A DNA stretch of 64,000 nucleotides from Nephrocerus scutellatus (Eukaryota > Arthropoda > Insecta > Diptera > Pipunculidae), in the NCBI GenBank assembly GCA_947095585.1, contig OX352761.1, positions 137,856,277 to 137,920,276 on the forward strand, in the 5' to 3' direction. Positions 49,515 to 60,253 of the stretch are shown here, one piece after another. The notes under the pieces were generated by a model. It did not search any database and was not told where the DNA came from. It worked only from the letters and a program-made list of their open reading frames with translations. A program made the translations under genes and the position numbers. Position 1 is the stretch's first letter; each line of letters starts with the position of its first letter.

Positions 49515-49775
49515 TTAATTTTTTTTCTTAAACACTCTACCCCAGAGCGCGCTCGACCGCAAATTTTTCAAAAGGGAAATCGAACACGAAAGGCGAAAAT
49601 CTTTTGTTTACATTTGTTTGTTGCATGTGTTGTTGTTGTGCTAGTATAAAGAGGGGTAAATCTCTTAAAATATACATACTGTTTTAGCTCTACGGTAGAG
49701 TCGTTTTGAAGGGGAAACGAACAACTTGACAGACAAAAAAAAACTATGGGGCAGAGTTTTACGAATAAAATTAGA
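49515..49775 (+). mobile_element. MITE with ACTCTRCCCCAG ends, copy 1
   Basis: It starts CACTCTACCCCAGAGCGCGC and ends ACTATGGGGCAGAGTTTTAC. The whole ~260-base body recurs inverted at 52470-52725, including TTTGTTTACATTTGTTTGTT-like and CTCTACGGTAGAGTCGTTTT. Confidence 0.8.
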
Positions 49776-50171
49776 CGTGCCCAAGTCCCCAAGTAACTAG
49801 ATATTTAGAACCGAATCAGTTCCGACATGATACACGTGATATTTTCAATTTCACTTAAGAAGTTCCAAAGATGCCGTAGGACATGTTTATTCATTGTCAT
49901 TTGTCACCTGTATTCATTGCTCTGAATCTGAACATTTTAAACAAATTGGTTAACGGCATTGGCCGTGAATGTGTACATATTTAGTACAGTCCGATTTTTT
50001 CCTCTATATATACATACATAAGTTCACTTTTAAATAATAACTACAGTAAACCAAAAAAGTATTCCTGCGATATATTTTTTAATATACACTCAATAAAAAT
50101 ACAAGAAAAAACCAATTTTTCATTCATTTATATAAGATATTCATTTAGATAGAATTTTGTGGTTAAAAGGT

Positions 50172-50408
50172 AAAAAAACTATCCATAAAAATTAAAATGT
50201 CCGTGAAAATTTTCTAATCGGAGATACGTATGTGTGAAAAGTTGAAATAAAATCGGGCTTATTTAAAAAAAAGTTTATGGGAGCTCTTTGGCTCTGGGTC
50301 TCGATACAATCCAAAAATAAAATCTGGCTTTAGGAAGTGGGTTAAAAATTTATCACAAAAACCAATCACAAATAAACAAACACGCGAAGTTAATATAGAG
50401 AATTAACA
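50172..50408 (-). repeat. CACATGTGTA family copy
   Basis: In reverse it starts TAATTCTCTATATTAACTTC and ends with a TATGGATAGTTTTTTTA terminus. The palindrome is degraded to ATACGTATGTGTG. Confidence 0.65.
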
Positions 50409-51496
50409 ACAATTGTTTGGTTAGCGTGCTACCGCAATGGAAAAATTTAACACTTAAGGCTCACAGGATTGTATGGATTTTGGTTTTGACAAAAACAATT
50501 TTTTTGCTCGTTATGTTGGATCTCCATACAATCTTGTAATTGTAAGTCTTAAGTTTTTTATTGTGAGAGCACGGTAAGTCTAAGTAATAAATTTTTCCTT
50601 TGTGAGAGCGCCCTTAGCTGTACACACGCTCAGTCACATTTGTCATTTTTAGTTCGAGATTCGAGGTGTCCCTACACAACATACATATTTGCACAGATTG
50701 CAAATTTAAAAGTCTGCGCTTGAAATCGGTGCACTGTGCACACATGTTTTCTTTATGATGCAACATTAAATTGTCAAGTGGTTATACACATTTGTTGCTT
50801 GTTCGCTTGTTGCATATTCACCATTTCTCAAGCGGTGGAATGTAGCTTTTGAATTGCAGCCAAAACAATAACATAACCAAAGTAAAACAATGCATGAAAA
50901 AAAGTATTACAAACAGACGTTAACTTCCCAGAAGTTGTCTCAACATTACCCACTCGGCCACCCTTCAAATGAATACAATGTAAAAATAAAAGTATTGTTA
51001 TTATTATTATTTATTAGCCATTTTTATTCATGATTTTACGGAATATAAATTTTCCTTTTAAATATCGTGCAACACAAAAGTGAAATGGCCGCACTAAAGT
51101 CGATTTCCTTTGCAAAATAGGAAATATAAAAGTTAATTTATTGACAAAAAATAGAAAAACAATTAAGTTAACTGGATAACAAATGTAGATATAGTATTTT
51201 TACATCAAAGAAATAAATAAAATAAAGAAAATATAAATATTTTACTTGTTTTGAGGTAGGACCTATATCAAAACAAATCCAATTGCCGATTATGAAAACT
51301 GATTTCAGTAATGTTTCTCTGTAGGTTCTCGTCATTGTCTATCGTTTTAACATACGTCGATGACAAACAATATTTTAGAATAGAAATCCTATTTTACAAT
51401 AGATAGCAGTTGATTATAGGAAAAGATGACAGTTGTCGTTTCATCATTTATGTTATAAACTCAACCTTTTTTTCCCATCATCAGAAAAAGATTATG
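50409..51496. other. Gene-poor stretch with a short inverted pair
   Basis: TAAGGCTCACAGGATTGTATGG near 50455 and ATGTTGGATCTCCATACAAT near 50512 form part of a small inverted repeat (TCCATACAATCTTGTAA), also resembling sequences behind genes B-D. Otherwise nothing is recognised. Confidence 0.4.
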
Positions 51497-52062
51497 GGTC
51501 TATTCTTTGATTCAACCCGAGCGAATACAGTTACCCGGAGTACACCGAGCAAATCTTGCATGGCGTAAAAGTATTCGGTTTGGACACTGGGTAACTTTAC
51601 TCGCTCTTACTCTTATATTCATTTCAAGGTTAAACTGTGTATACACCGTGTCGTGCAACAAAAAACACAGAGTACAGAGTAAAATTACCACGGTTGAATT
51701 AAAAACACAGAGGGTCTATTCTTTTATTTAACCCGAGCGAGCAGTGTACGTCAAAAATAACACTGTGTTTTTTTATTCACCCGGGGTAATTTTACTCTAT
51801 ACTCTGTGTTTTTTTTTTGTGAACCGAGCACGACACGGTGTATACACAGTTTCCTATTTTTTACTCTGAAGTGAATATCAGTGTAAGGCAGAGTAAAAGC
51901 GAGTAAAGTAACCCAGTGTACACACCGAATACTTTTACGCCGTGCAACATTCGCTCGGTGTACTCCGGGTAACTTTACTCGCTCGGGTTGAATAAAAGAA
52001 TAGACCCAGAGTAAATTTTTGACACACACTGCTCGCTCGGGTTGAATAAAAAATCAGACCCT
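51497..52062. mobile_element. Nested long palindrome (foldback element)
   Basis: GGGTCTATTCTTTGATTCAA then CCCGAGCGA at 51497 is matched by its complement ending at about 52009 (TTGAATAAAAGAATAGACCC). A second pair starts at 51714 (GGGTCTATTCTTTTATTTAA) and closes at about 52062 (TTGAATAAAAAATCAGACCC). Internal blocks such as GTGTATACACCGTGTCGTGC and its complement are mirrored. Short open frames here are by-products of the repeats. Confidence 0.8.
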
Positions 52063-52099
52063 ATAACGCTAACTTACTTTAAATCTAATTTGTTGACAT

Positions 52100-52435
52100 T
52101 TGCTATATTGCTTTCAACAAAATGAGTTAGGTATTTTTTGTGGTTAACGACTGATCAAAGCAACAGCAAAAACTAACCAAATTTTGCTCAATTTTTTGTT
52201 TCATGTGTTTGCCAACTTATCCATATAAATTTTTAAAAGTCGACCCTGGTGGTGGGAATTATAAATAAAAATTTGGTTAAATATTTCTTTACCAAAAATT
52301 TTTTTTGGTTAACGCTTAACCACTTTCTGGAAACAATGAAACACATGAAACAAAAAATTGACCAAAATTTGGTTAGTTTTTGCTGTTGCTTTGATCAGCC
52401 TACCTAACTCATTTTGTTGAAAGCAATATAGCAAT
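52100..52435. mobile_element. Foldback MITE with TTGCTATATTGCTTTCAAC ends
   Basis: Left arm 52100-52200 (TGCTATATTGCTTTCAACAA, GATCAAAGCAACAGCAAAAA, CTAACCAAATTTT) and right arm 52355-52435 are inverted copies. The terminus is shared with the element at 27893. Confidence 0.75.
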
Positions 52436-52469
52436 TGATGGATATAAAAAAGTTTCTAATGTTAATTTT

Positions 52470-52725
52470 TTTTTCGTAAAACTCTGCCCCAGATTTTTTT
52501 TTGGCTGTCAAGTAGTTCGTTTCCCCTTCAAAACGACTCTACCGTAGAGCTAAAACAGCTCTTGATATTTTGGGAGATTTACCCCTCTTTATACTAGCAC
52601 AACAACAACACATGCAACAAAAAAATGTAAACAAAAGATTTTCGCCTTTCGTGTTCGATTTCCTTTTTGAAAAGTTCTGCGGTCGAGCGCGATTCTGGGG
52701 TAGAGTTTTTATGAAAAAAAATTTA
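52470..52725 (-). mobile_element. MITE with ACTCTRCCCCAG ends, copy 2
   Basis: Inverted copy of 49515-49775, starting AAACTCTGCCCCAGATTTTT on the plus strand and ending GATTCTGGGGTAGAGTTTTT. Divergence is modest with a few indels. Confidence 0.8.
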
Positions 52726-53480
52726 ACATAAGAAATGTTCCGCCCGCAAATAATTCATGTAAATAAACCCATAGCTTGTATTAAGCTATTTTAATTTGAC
52801 ACTTGAAGAATAATGCGTGATTTGACAACGTACCTAATTCTCATTCAAGTTTACTGTCAGTTTAATTTTCTTAAAAATGAACGCACATTATTTTATATTT
52901 AGGTTTAAATCAAACAAGCGTACAAACGGTTGCAACAAAACGTACGGTTATCGAATTTTTAAATACTATGCAATCGCGAAAACATTTTTTTATGATTATT
53001 ATAAAAGAGAGATAACAAACGGAATTAGTTTCTAAAACGGCGCCGGCGACGCCACCCGCCGAGCAAAGATGAAAGACTGACGAAGTCGAAGCCAAAACCA
53101 AAACGAAAGTATTAACAATACATACCAATGTTTTGCAAAGTTCAAGCCGTCAAAAACCCAATAAGATGGACTGTTTGTCCGTCTATTTTTGAATTTTAGC
53201 AATAACGAGTTGCATTGTCCAAGTTTTAAGTTGAATAATGCCCGGAACTTGCAAGCAGCGAAATTATAAATGGAGATTACATTCGGTAGTCAGTATTTGG
53301 CTGTTTTTTAATATGTATGCTCTAAGCGTGGTGCACCCAATTTCTCTGCACATTTGTTTTGAGCTTAATTGAGTTATTGTGCAATCCATGATATGATAAA
53401 TAGATAGATTTGCTACTTAAAGCAGTTTTTATATGAGAATCGAACAGTTTGCCACCAAATTTGGAAAAAAATATTACCGT
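52726..53480. other. No gene recognised
   Basis: A GC-rich patch at 53035-53065 (GGCGCCGGCGACGCCACCCG) stands out in AT-rich surroundings. I find no supporting open frame for a gene. Confidence 0.4.
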
Positions 53481-53714
53481 GTGAGTGCTGACCACAATAG
53501 AGCCGCGCCGCTGTGGCACGGTACGTAAGCTACGACCTGTCAAATTATTTAAAGTTCATGAAAATCGAAGAGTGCGACAAAACAGCTGATGGGTTCGCTC
53601 TATTCAATATGCAACTACACAACAGCTGTTGTGTTCGCACTATTCGATTTTCAGTATTTTATATATTTTGACGCCGTACCACAGCGGCGCGTTCATTGTG
53701 GTCAGCCGGTAAGG
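53474..53714. mobile_element. Foldback MITE with GCTGACCACAAT ends
   Basis: GCTGACCACAATAGAGCCGC then GCCGCTGTGGCACGG (53487-53521) pairs with CCGTACCACAGCGGCGCG then TTCATTGTGGTCAGC (53672-53706). The inner arms AAAATCGAAGAGTGCGACAA and GTTCGCACTATTCGATTTTC, with CAGCTG, also pair. Confidence 0.8.
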
Positions 53715-55337
53715 AAATGCATGTCAATTTGGGTTATCTCTATTTTCTGCTTTTCTGTACTGGTTTGAATGAAAGAAAAAACTCTATGAATACACTATAC
53801 CCAACTCTATAGAATTGAATTCGTTTTTATTTGACATGAAAGGAACGAACGATGCATTAGAGATGATATGTATATCTCTTAATATTGAAAGAGAATAATA
53901 TAACAGAGTTTATGAAGATATGCTGATGTAACTTTTGAAAAAATTTCGTGCAATTGAGTTTAACAATGCATAAAAAGAATCTACCCACACTGTGGTACCT
54001 AAATGAAAGCTTCGAGTCAACGTTTAAAAAAGTTTAAGAGAGTATATAAAACTTTTATATGGGCTATTTTAAACTATTTAAGGAGAGTAGTCCCGCAATT
54101 TTTTTAACTTAATTTTTGTAGGACACTCTCTTCTTTGCATGTGTTTATGTTCGCTGAGAGTAATGTTTGAATATCATGTTGTAACGGTCGGCTGAATGTT
54201 ATTTTTCTTTTGACATAATGGAAGATCCTGTTTTTTGATGTTATCTTGAATTTACTTACATATGGTACAGGAATTGAGAATTCTTTTTAGGTTTAGTCTG
54301 TCTACCTCATAAACACGAAGCAATATTGATTGATGAATATTGAATGAAAACTAACTACTACGAGTATTTAAAGAAATTATACAACGCCTAAAATAAGGCT
54401 CAGAAAATATGAGCATATTGAATTCATCAAAGCTATAAGTCAAGTATTTTCAGGGTATACCCAGTGAAAATTTTTTCAATTCAATAAATACAATGAAAAA
54501 CTTAACTTTCAGAATTGTGGATTTGGGTTGGTAGATCTTTGTTCTTAAGTTTACAAACTTTTGAAGAAACTTCTGAATGAAGTTCGAAACATTTCAAAAT
54601 GGATGTGAAATATGACTTGGTTTTTATATGCCGGTTTCCATTTCGAATTAAGTACAATGGAGTAGAAGAAAATGAAAATGCATAATTTTTAATAATTTAT
54701 CTCAAGCCCATTTTACAATTAGTGTTAGAAAGCCATGGGAAAATTAAAAAGATTTATTAGACAAAAAAAATATAATATAAATATGTCTCTAATGACTAGC
54801 AATTTTATGCAATAGTACTATAGATCAATGTTCACGTATTTTTAAGCACTTCTCTTATTTGTTTACGCTACAAACAATCGTTATTCTTGTGGGAAAGAAA
54901 TTTGGTAAAGTTTATATAACTAGTTGCAAAACTACTTGAAAAATAAATGCTTAATTGAAAACGGCATTTAAAAATGTCGACAATGTAGTTTGTCACAATT
55001 TAAAACTTTGCTGTCAGAACTTACAACTTATGCCTTCATTGTGCGAGCTCTTCCAAGGTTTAAGTTTAAGTCTTAAGTTTTTTATTGTGCGAACAGGGTA
55101 ACCATATTTTCAGATATCTGCAAGTTATTTGAAACTGGGGTTTTATTCAAAAAGCCGAGTTCTTCAGTAGTTAAAAATATAATAAGCTGCATCAAAAACA
55201 ACACATTGTTAGTTAGAAACTACGATGTCAGTTTTTTAACTGACTACCTTGTTAACTACATCATTGACAGCGTTGTAAAGAAAATAAAAAAGGGGATTTT
55301 TTGTGTTTTAAACCCTTTGGTATATAACCTACATACA
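53715..55337. other. 1.6 kb without recognised features
   Basis: AT-rich, with small open frames only. No terminal repeats or protein motifs were seen. Confidence 0.4.
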
Positions 55338-55905
55338 TCTATATAAATAAAAATGAATGTTGCTAAGCGCATAACTCGAGAACGGCTCGATCAATTCGGC
55401 TAATTTTTTTTCTCGTATGTTCCTTAAGTTCCACGGAATGTTTTTAATTAAAAAAAAATTGTCGGTTTGTTCAATCGAAGAGAAGTTGGCGATTCTATAG
55501 TTTATGGATTGGTAAGTTGGTTAGTTATTGGGGTGTAAGTGGGCGTGGCGTCAGTGGGCGGGAGGTCAGTGGGCGTGGCGTCAGTGGGTGTGAGGTCAGT
55601 GGGTGTGAGTTCAGTGAGTGGTGGGTCAGTGTGTATGTCGTCAATGGGTGGGAGGTCAGTGGGCGGGTGGTCAATGGGCGGGAGGTCAGTGGGCGGGAGG
55701 TCAGTGGGTGGTGGGTCACTGTGTATGAGGTCAATGGGTGGGTAGTCAGTGGGCGGGAGGTCAGTGGGTGTGGGTTCAGTGGGCGGTGGGTCAGTGTGTA
55801 TGAGGTCAATGGGTGGGTGGTCAGTGGGATGGGGCAGCCGGGAAACGCGGGTGTAAGTGGGCGTGGCGTCAGTGGTCGGGTAGCAAAGCGACCGGGAACA
55901 GCTAG
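55338..55905 (+). mobile_element. Non-autonomous Helitron carrying a minisatellite
   Basis: It starts TCTATATAAATAAAAATGAA after an A and ends GGGAACAGCTAG before a T. About 55520-55880 is occupied by the G/T-rich minisatellite listed separately. The sub-terminal GGGTAGCAAAGCGACCGGG is shared with the Helitron ending at 2435. Confidence 0.8.
55520..55880. repeat. G-rich 15- and 20-base minisatellite
   Basis: Variants of GTGGGCGGGAGGTCA and GTGGGTGTGAGGTCA repeat about 20 times, with occasional GTCAGTGTGTATGAGGTCAA units. Because the unit lacks stops in several frames, long open frames arise on both strands. They encode only simple-repeat peptides and are not genes. Confidence 0.9.
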
Positions 55906-56744
55906 TCAATTAATAATAATACTTATAATTCATAATTCATAAATTATAATTCATATACTTTTGCATAAAGCGACAACGCGTTTTCTTTAATTTTTATCAG
56001 TTTCATTTATTGGCTTATATTTCCTTTCTTTCCAATATCCAGACAATTTTCTTTCGGTCATTTCTGTTTTTAAAGTGAATATTATTAATTACAAGAGCTA
56101 GATAGAGCTACATGAATAGATTTACCGTTTACCGTAAGCCGGAACGAAATACTCAATGGTTATTTATAAAAATTATTTTCTTATTTAAAACGTTCAGAAT
56201 GAACTCAATTGAATTTAATTTGAAATTGAAAGGACCAGCTAAATTAAATAATTTGACGTTAATAGATTACATTGACTACGCATTTACTACATGACAACTA
56301 TGAACATCATTGACTACGTAGTCAATGTTGTTAACACTTGTATTTTAACAACTCTTGCAAAAAATTAACAAATTAGAAACTATTTGTTTTGCACTCAAAT
56401 GGTTAACACTTCTTCTTTTAACATGTATTTGCTAAAAGTTAAGTATAAAGTTGTTAAAAAATACTCCCTGTACAAAATAGGAAGTGGACGAGAATTGGAA
56501 TTTGTGAAAAAAACTAGAAAACAATTTCTCTTTTTCAATAAGCATTAGAAATAAATTTTTTACAATAGCTGTCATTTTATTTTCAATTCAATATGTTCTA
56601 TAAAACAAAACAAACAAGAGTTTGAAAATGTTTTCTGGTTCCCTTAACTTTTTGGAAAGTTGAGGAAACACAATCTGTTTTTATTCATATCTCCCAATAA
56701 CTTGTTACACCTTTTCCAGTTTTCATTCAGAAAAAATCATTGTA

Positions 56745-57310
56745 TTTCTTATAGCGTCAACTGCATTTCAATTTCAAATAAGTCAAATGTTTATCAGATA
56801 GCGTAAATTGTAATTCAGATTCGTCAATTTTAATTCAGAAAAAATCATTGTAATTCAGAAAGCGTTAACTGTGATTCAGATAACGTCAATAATTGTTATT
56901 CAGAAAGCATTATTTGTAATTCATATTAGAATAGTTAACATTATCAAACACAGATAAGAGTAATTCAGATAGCGTTAACTGTAATTCATATTGCTTATAG
57001 GATTTGCGCATTTTAAGTGAATAATATGGAGAATTTGAAAATAGAAGTAGAATATTTCAAACATATTTTTTAGACAAAGTGAATTACAAATGAAGCTTTC
57101 TGGTTCAAAAATCTGAATTACAATTGATTTCATGTGAAAAGCAGTTTATGCTATCTGAATTACAATTGATACTTTGTGATAACCAGTTGATTAATCTGAA
57201 TTACAGTTAACGCTTTCTGAGTTACAATAATCCTTTCAAAATTTGAATTACAAATGACGCTATCTGATAAATAGTTAACTTATCTCTAATAGAGTTAAAG
57301 CTGTAATTTA
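56745..57310. repeat. Degenerate TAATTCAGATAGCGTTAACTG array
   Basis: Units like GTAATTCAGAAAGCGTTAAC repeat on the plus strand at 56745-57000. From about 57110 the complementary orientation appears (TATCTGAATTACAATTGATA). A similar inverted-orientation array lies at 58150-58590. Confidence 0.75.
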
Positions 57311-57329
57311 AGCCGAATTAAAGGGTGGA

Positions 57330-58085
57330 CAATCTACTTTGGCCCTACGCACGCGGCTGTGGCCCATAGTATGGTACAGAATCCATCGACCTCAACTCAA
57401 ACCCAATCGCAGCAACTGGCCATTAGTCGCAGATGACTAAGGAGTTGAAAGCCAATTTTAGATATCAGTTCTCTGCGTGGGCCATAGACCAGGTTGATAA
57501 TGACGTCGATTTTGGTCGAAAAATCATCTTTTTAGACGAAGTACATTTTCATCTCGGGGCAATGTAAACAAGCCGAACTGCCAGATTTAGGGTTCGAAAC
57601 AGTCACACGTAATCGTAGTGAACTTAATGGATCCACTATGAGCGACAGTTTTGTGTTTGGAGTGGTGGCCCATTTTGGAAACGCCGTTACCGTCAATGAC
57701 GACTAATACAGAGCCACCTAAAAAACCTTTTATGGCCCCATATCGACGCCATGAATGTCGACGACCTTTGGTTTCAACAATATGGCACCACATGCCATAC
57801 AAGCCGACTGACAATCGATCTCTTGCGCGCCACATTTGGCAATTGAATAATCAGCCATTTTGGAGATGTCAATTGGCCTGCGCGGAGCTGCGATTTGACC
57901 CCGATGGACTTTTTTCTATGGGGTGCCGTTAAGAATAGATGCTATGCGTATAATCCGGAGCTTTAAACATAACATTGCGACTGTTCTTCGCGAGATAAGC
58001 GGCGAAGTGATCGAAAAACTTACTTACTGTACGGCCAGCATTGGGAGCCACATGAACGAAATTTTTTATTCTTAAATCGGAGACC
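57330..58085 (+). pseudogene. Decayed mariner-like transposase
   Basis: Plus-strand fragments in shifting frames read FLDEVHFHL, NVNKPNCQI, DDLWFQQYGTTCHTSRLTID, DVNWPARSCDLTPMDFFLWG and AVKNRCYAYNPE. They align with the intact DD41D transposase at 59054-60139 but are clearly a different, older lineage. The second catalytic Asp is changed (QQYG where the intact one has QQDG). Confidence 0.8.
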
Positions 58086-58149
58086 TTCACAATAAAAAAA
58101 AATATTGATGTATACTCATTTTATAGCGCTTTTAAAACAAACTTTTAAA

Positions 58150-58590
58150 TTACCCACCCCATACAAATGATATTTTCTGATAAACAGTTGATTACTCTGA
58201 ATTACAATGGATATTTTCTGATAACTAGGAGACTTATATGAAATACAGCTAACCATTTCTAAATTACACTAATCCTTTCTTTATTAGAATTGACGAATCT
58301 GAATTGCAATTGTCATTATCTGATAAACAGTTAACTTATCTGAAATACAGTTGAAGCTATCTCAATTACAATTGATACTTTCTGATAACCAGTTGACTAA
58401 TCTGAATTATAATTAAAATTTTTTTTTTATAATGTACACACATTCTTATAGGAAATTAAGGAGAGGAAAAGATGAGATGTCTATGCACGCGTGTCTTAAA
58501 TGATTGCAGATCTTTCTGATGAACAATCGACTAATCTGAATTACAATTGATACTTTCAGATAACCAGTTGACTAATCTGAATTAAAATTC
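58150..58590. repeat. Right-hand degenerate CTGAATTACAATTGATA array
   Basis: Units such as CTGATAACCAGTTGACTAAT and CTGAATTACAATTGATACTT repeat. They are the inverse of the units at 56745-57000, so the dead mariner lies between inverted arrays. Confidence 0.75.
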
Positions 58591-58604
58591 AATAAAACGC
58601 CGGG

Positions 58605-58932
58605 GTTCGTTTAAAAAAAGTTTATGAAAGTCTATTGACCCTCTGGCCGTCTCACTTCCAAATTTAAAAAAAGGGTTGTCATCGAAGTTACACATATGTG
58701 TACAAAGTTTTAATAAAATCTCGTTAATTCAAAAAAAATTATATGGGAGCCTTCGACCCTTGGGCCCGATCACTTCCAAATTTTTACAAAAATGTTGTCA
58801 TCGGACATACATATTGTGCAAAGTTTAAAAAAAAATCTGACTTTAAGAAGTGGGTTAAAATTTTATCACAAGATTTGGCGACAAAAAAACACAACATCGC
58901 GGACGCAAAGTTAACATTGAGAATTTAAAAAA
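58605..58932 (-). repeat. CACATGTGTA family copy
   Basis: The minus orientation starts AAATTCTCAATGTTAACTTT. It contains TTACACATATGTGTACAAAG near 58685 and the TATGGGAGCC block, and ends at the degenerate array without the usual terminus. Confidence 0.65.
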
Positions 58933-58947
58933 AAGAATCGCTATCTA

Positions 58948-60251
58948 ACGGGTGTTTTTTTAAGAGGTTGCCGATTTTTTTTTTTAATAAAACACATATA
59001 AAATTATGAAATGACCAAAATTTTTTTTTATTTGGTAGATAATTTTTTGGCATTTAACATTTAAACACAATTTCTGGCATATGGCTACCACGACTATTTT
59101 TCACAAATGTCATTCTGGAGGTCCAATTTTCCAGCACTTTTTCAAGCATTTGAGGGCGTATGTCAGCAATGACACGTTGAATATTGGTTTCCAAAGCGTC
59201 AATCGATTGAGGTTTATCCACATAAACCAATGACTTCACGTATCCCCACAAAAAGTAATCGAGTGGCGTCAAATCGCACGAACGCGGAGGCCAATTCACC
59301 GGACCATTTCTCGAAATAATGTTGTCGTTGAAAGTTTCTTTCAATAAGTCGATTGTTTCATGTGCTGTATGGCAAGTGGCACCATCTTGTTGAAACCACA
59401 TTTCATCCATATCCATATCTTCAAGATTTGACAACAAAAACTCATTTAACATGGTTCTGTATCGATTTCCATTCACGGTAACGCGTCGTCCTTCCTCATT
59501 TTTAAAGAAATATGGACCGATGATCCCACCAGCCCATAGACCGCACCAAACAGTACATTTATCAGGATGCATTGGTAATTCTTGAACGGCGTGTGGATTA
59601 TCTTTGCTCCAAATGCGACAATTTTGTTTGTTGACGTATCCATTTAACAAAAAATGCGCCTCATCACTAAAGAGAATTTTACGGTAAAAAAATGGATCTT
59701 CGTTCAATTGATTTAACGACCAATCACTGAATTCACGGCGCAAACGATGGTCGTGTGGCTTTAATTCTTGCACCAATTGAATTTTGTATGGCACCAAACC
59801 CAAATCTTTACGTAAAATTTTCCATAAAGTCGATGGACAAAATCCAATTTGCTGAGCACGACGACGAATCGATAAATTGTCGTTTTCTTCGACACTGGCC
59901 TCAACGACAGCAATATTTTCTTCTGTACGAACTCTTCTCATTCTTGTCGGTGGCTTGGCATCCAAAAGAGTGAATGTATACCGAAATTTGGTAATTACGT
60001 TCTTTATGGTGGTCTCTGACGGACGATTATGTGCACCATAAAATTCACGAAGTGCTCTATAAACATTTTTAATTGAACACTGATTTTGAAAATAAATTTC
60101 CACGATTTGAAAACGTTGTTCTGGAGTTAACCTATTCATAATGATTTGCCAAACAATACTGAGTAGAAATGCCACTTTGAGCTGTCAAAACAACTGTCAT
60201 AAAATAAAACGACATCTATCGGAAAAACAAACCTCCTAAAAAAACACCCTT
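58948..60251 (-). mobile_element. Complete mariner-like (DD41D) transposon
   Basis: The element is 1304 bases. Its ends are ACGGGTGTTTTTTTAAGAGG on the left and, inverted, AAGGGTGTTTTTTTAGGAGG on the right. A TA dinucleotide flanks each side (58946-58947 and 60252-60253), the target duplication expected of Tc1/mariner elements. It contains one uninterrupted transposase gene, so this may be a young or active copy. Confidence 0.9.
59054..60139 (-). CDS. Mariner-superfamily transposase, DD41D
   Basis: The reading frame is open for 361 codons from the ATG at 60139 (an open extension reaches 60175, but MNRLTPEQRF matches a normal mariner N-terminus better). Residues 1-110 hold the two helix-turn-helix DNA-binding domains. 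The catalytic acidic residues are Asp159 (FSDEAHF), Asp252 (FQQDGATCH) and Asp294 (TPLDYFLWGY), with 41 residues between the last two, as in the rosa/visitor-type group. The C-terminal SRGSHMPEIVF block is typical. The enzyme cuts and pastes the surrounding element in the nucleus. No stop or frameshift is visible. Host expression is unknown. Confidence 0.93.
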   Translation of the reverse strand: MNRLTPEQRFQIVEIYFQNQCSIKNVYRALREFYGAHNRPSETTIKNVITKFRYTFTLLDAKPPTRMRRVRTEENIAVVEASVEENDNLSIRRRAQQIGFCPSTLWKILRKDLGLVPYKIQLVQELKPHDHRLRREFSDWSLNQLNEDPFFYRKILFSDEAHFLLNGYVNKQNCRIWSKDNPHAVQELPMHPDKCTVWCGLWAGGIIGPYFFKNEEGRRVTVNGNRYRTMLNEFLLSNLEDMDMDEMWFQQDGATCHTAHETIDLLKETFNDNIISRNGPVNWPPRSCDLTPLDYFLWGYVKSLVYVDKPQSIDALETNIQRVIADIRPQMLEKVLENWTSRMTFVKNSRGSHMPEIVFKC

Positions 60252-60253
60252 TA

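Noticed and set aside
51751..52029. Open frame of 92 codons on the minus strand
   Set aside because: It lies within the palindromic foldback and repeats the same peptide as the frame at 51507 because of the inverted arms.
55502..55942. Overlapping long open frames on both strands (about 140 codons)
   Set aside because: They arise from the minisatellite unit, which lacks stop codons; the peptides are simple Thr-Pro-His or Gly-Ser-Val repeats.
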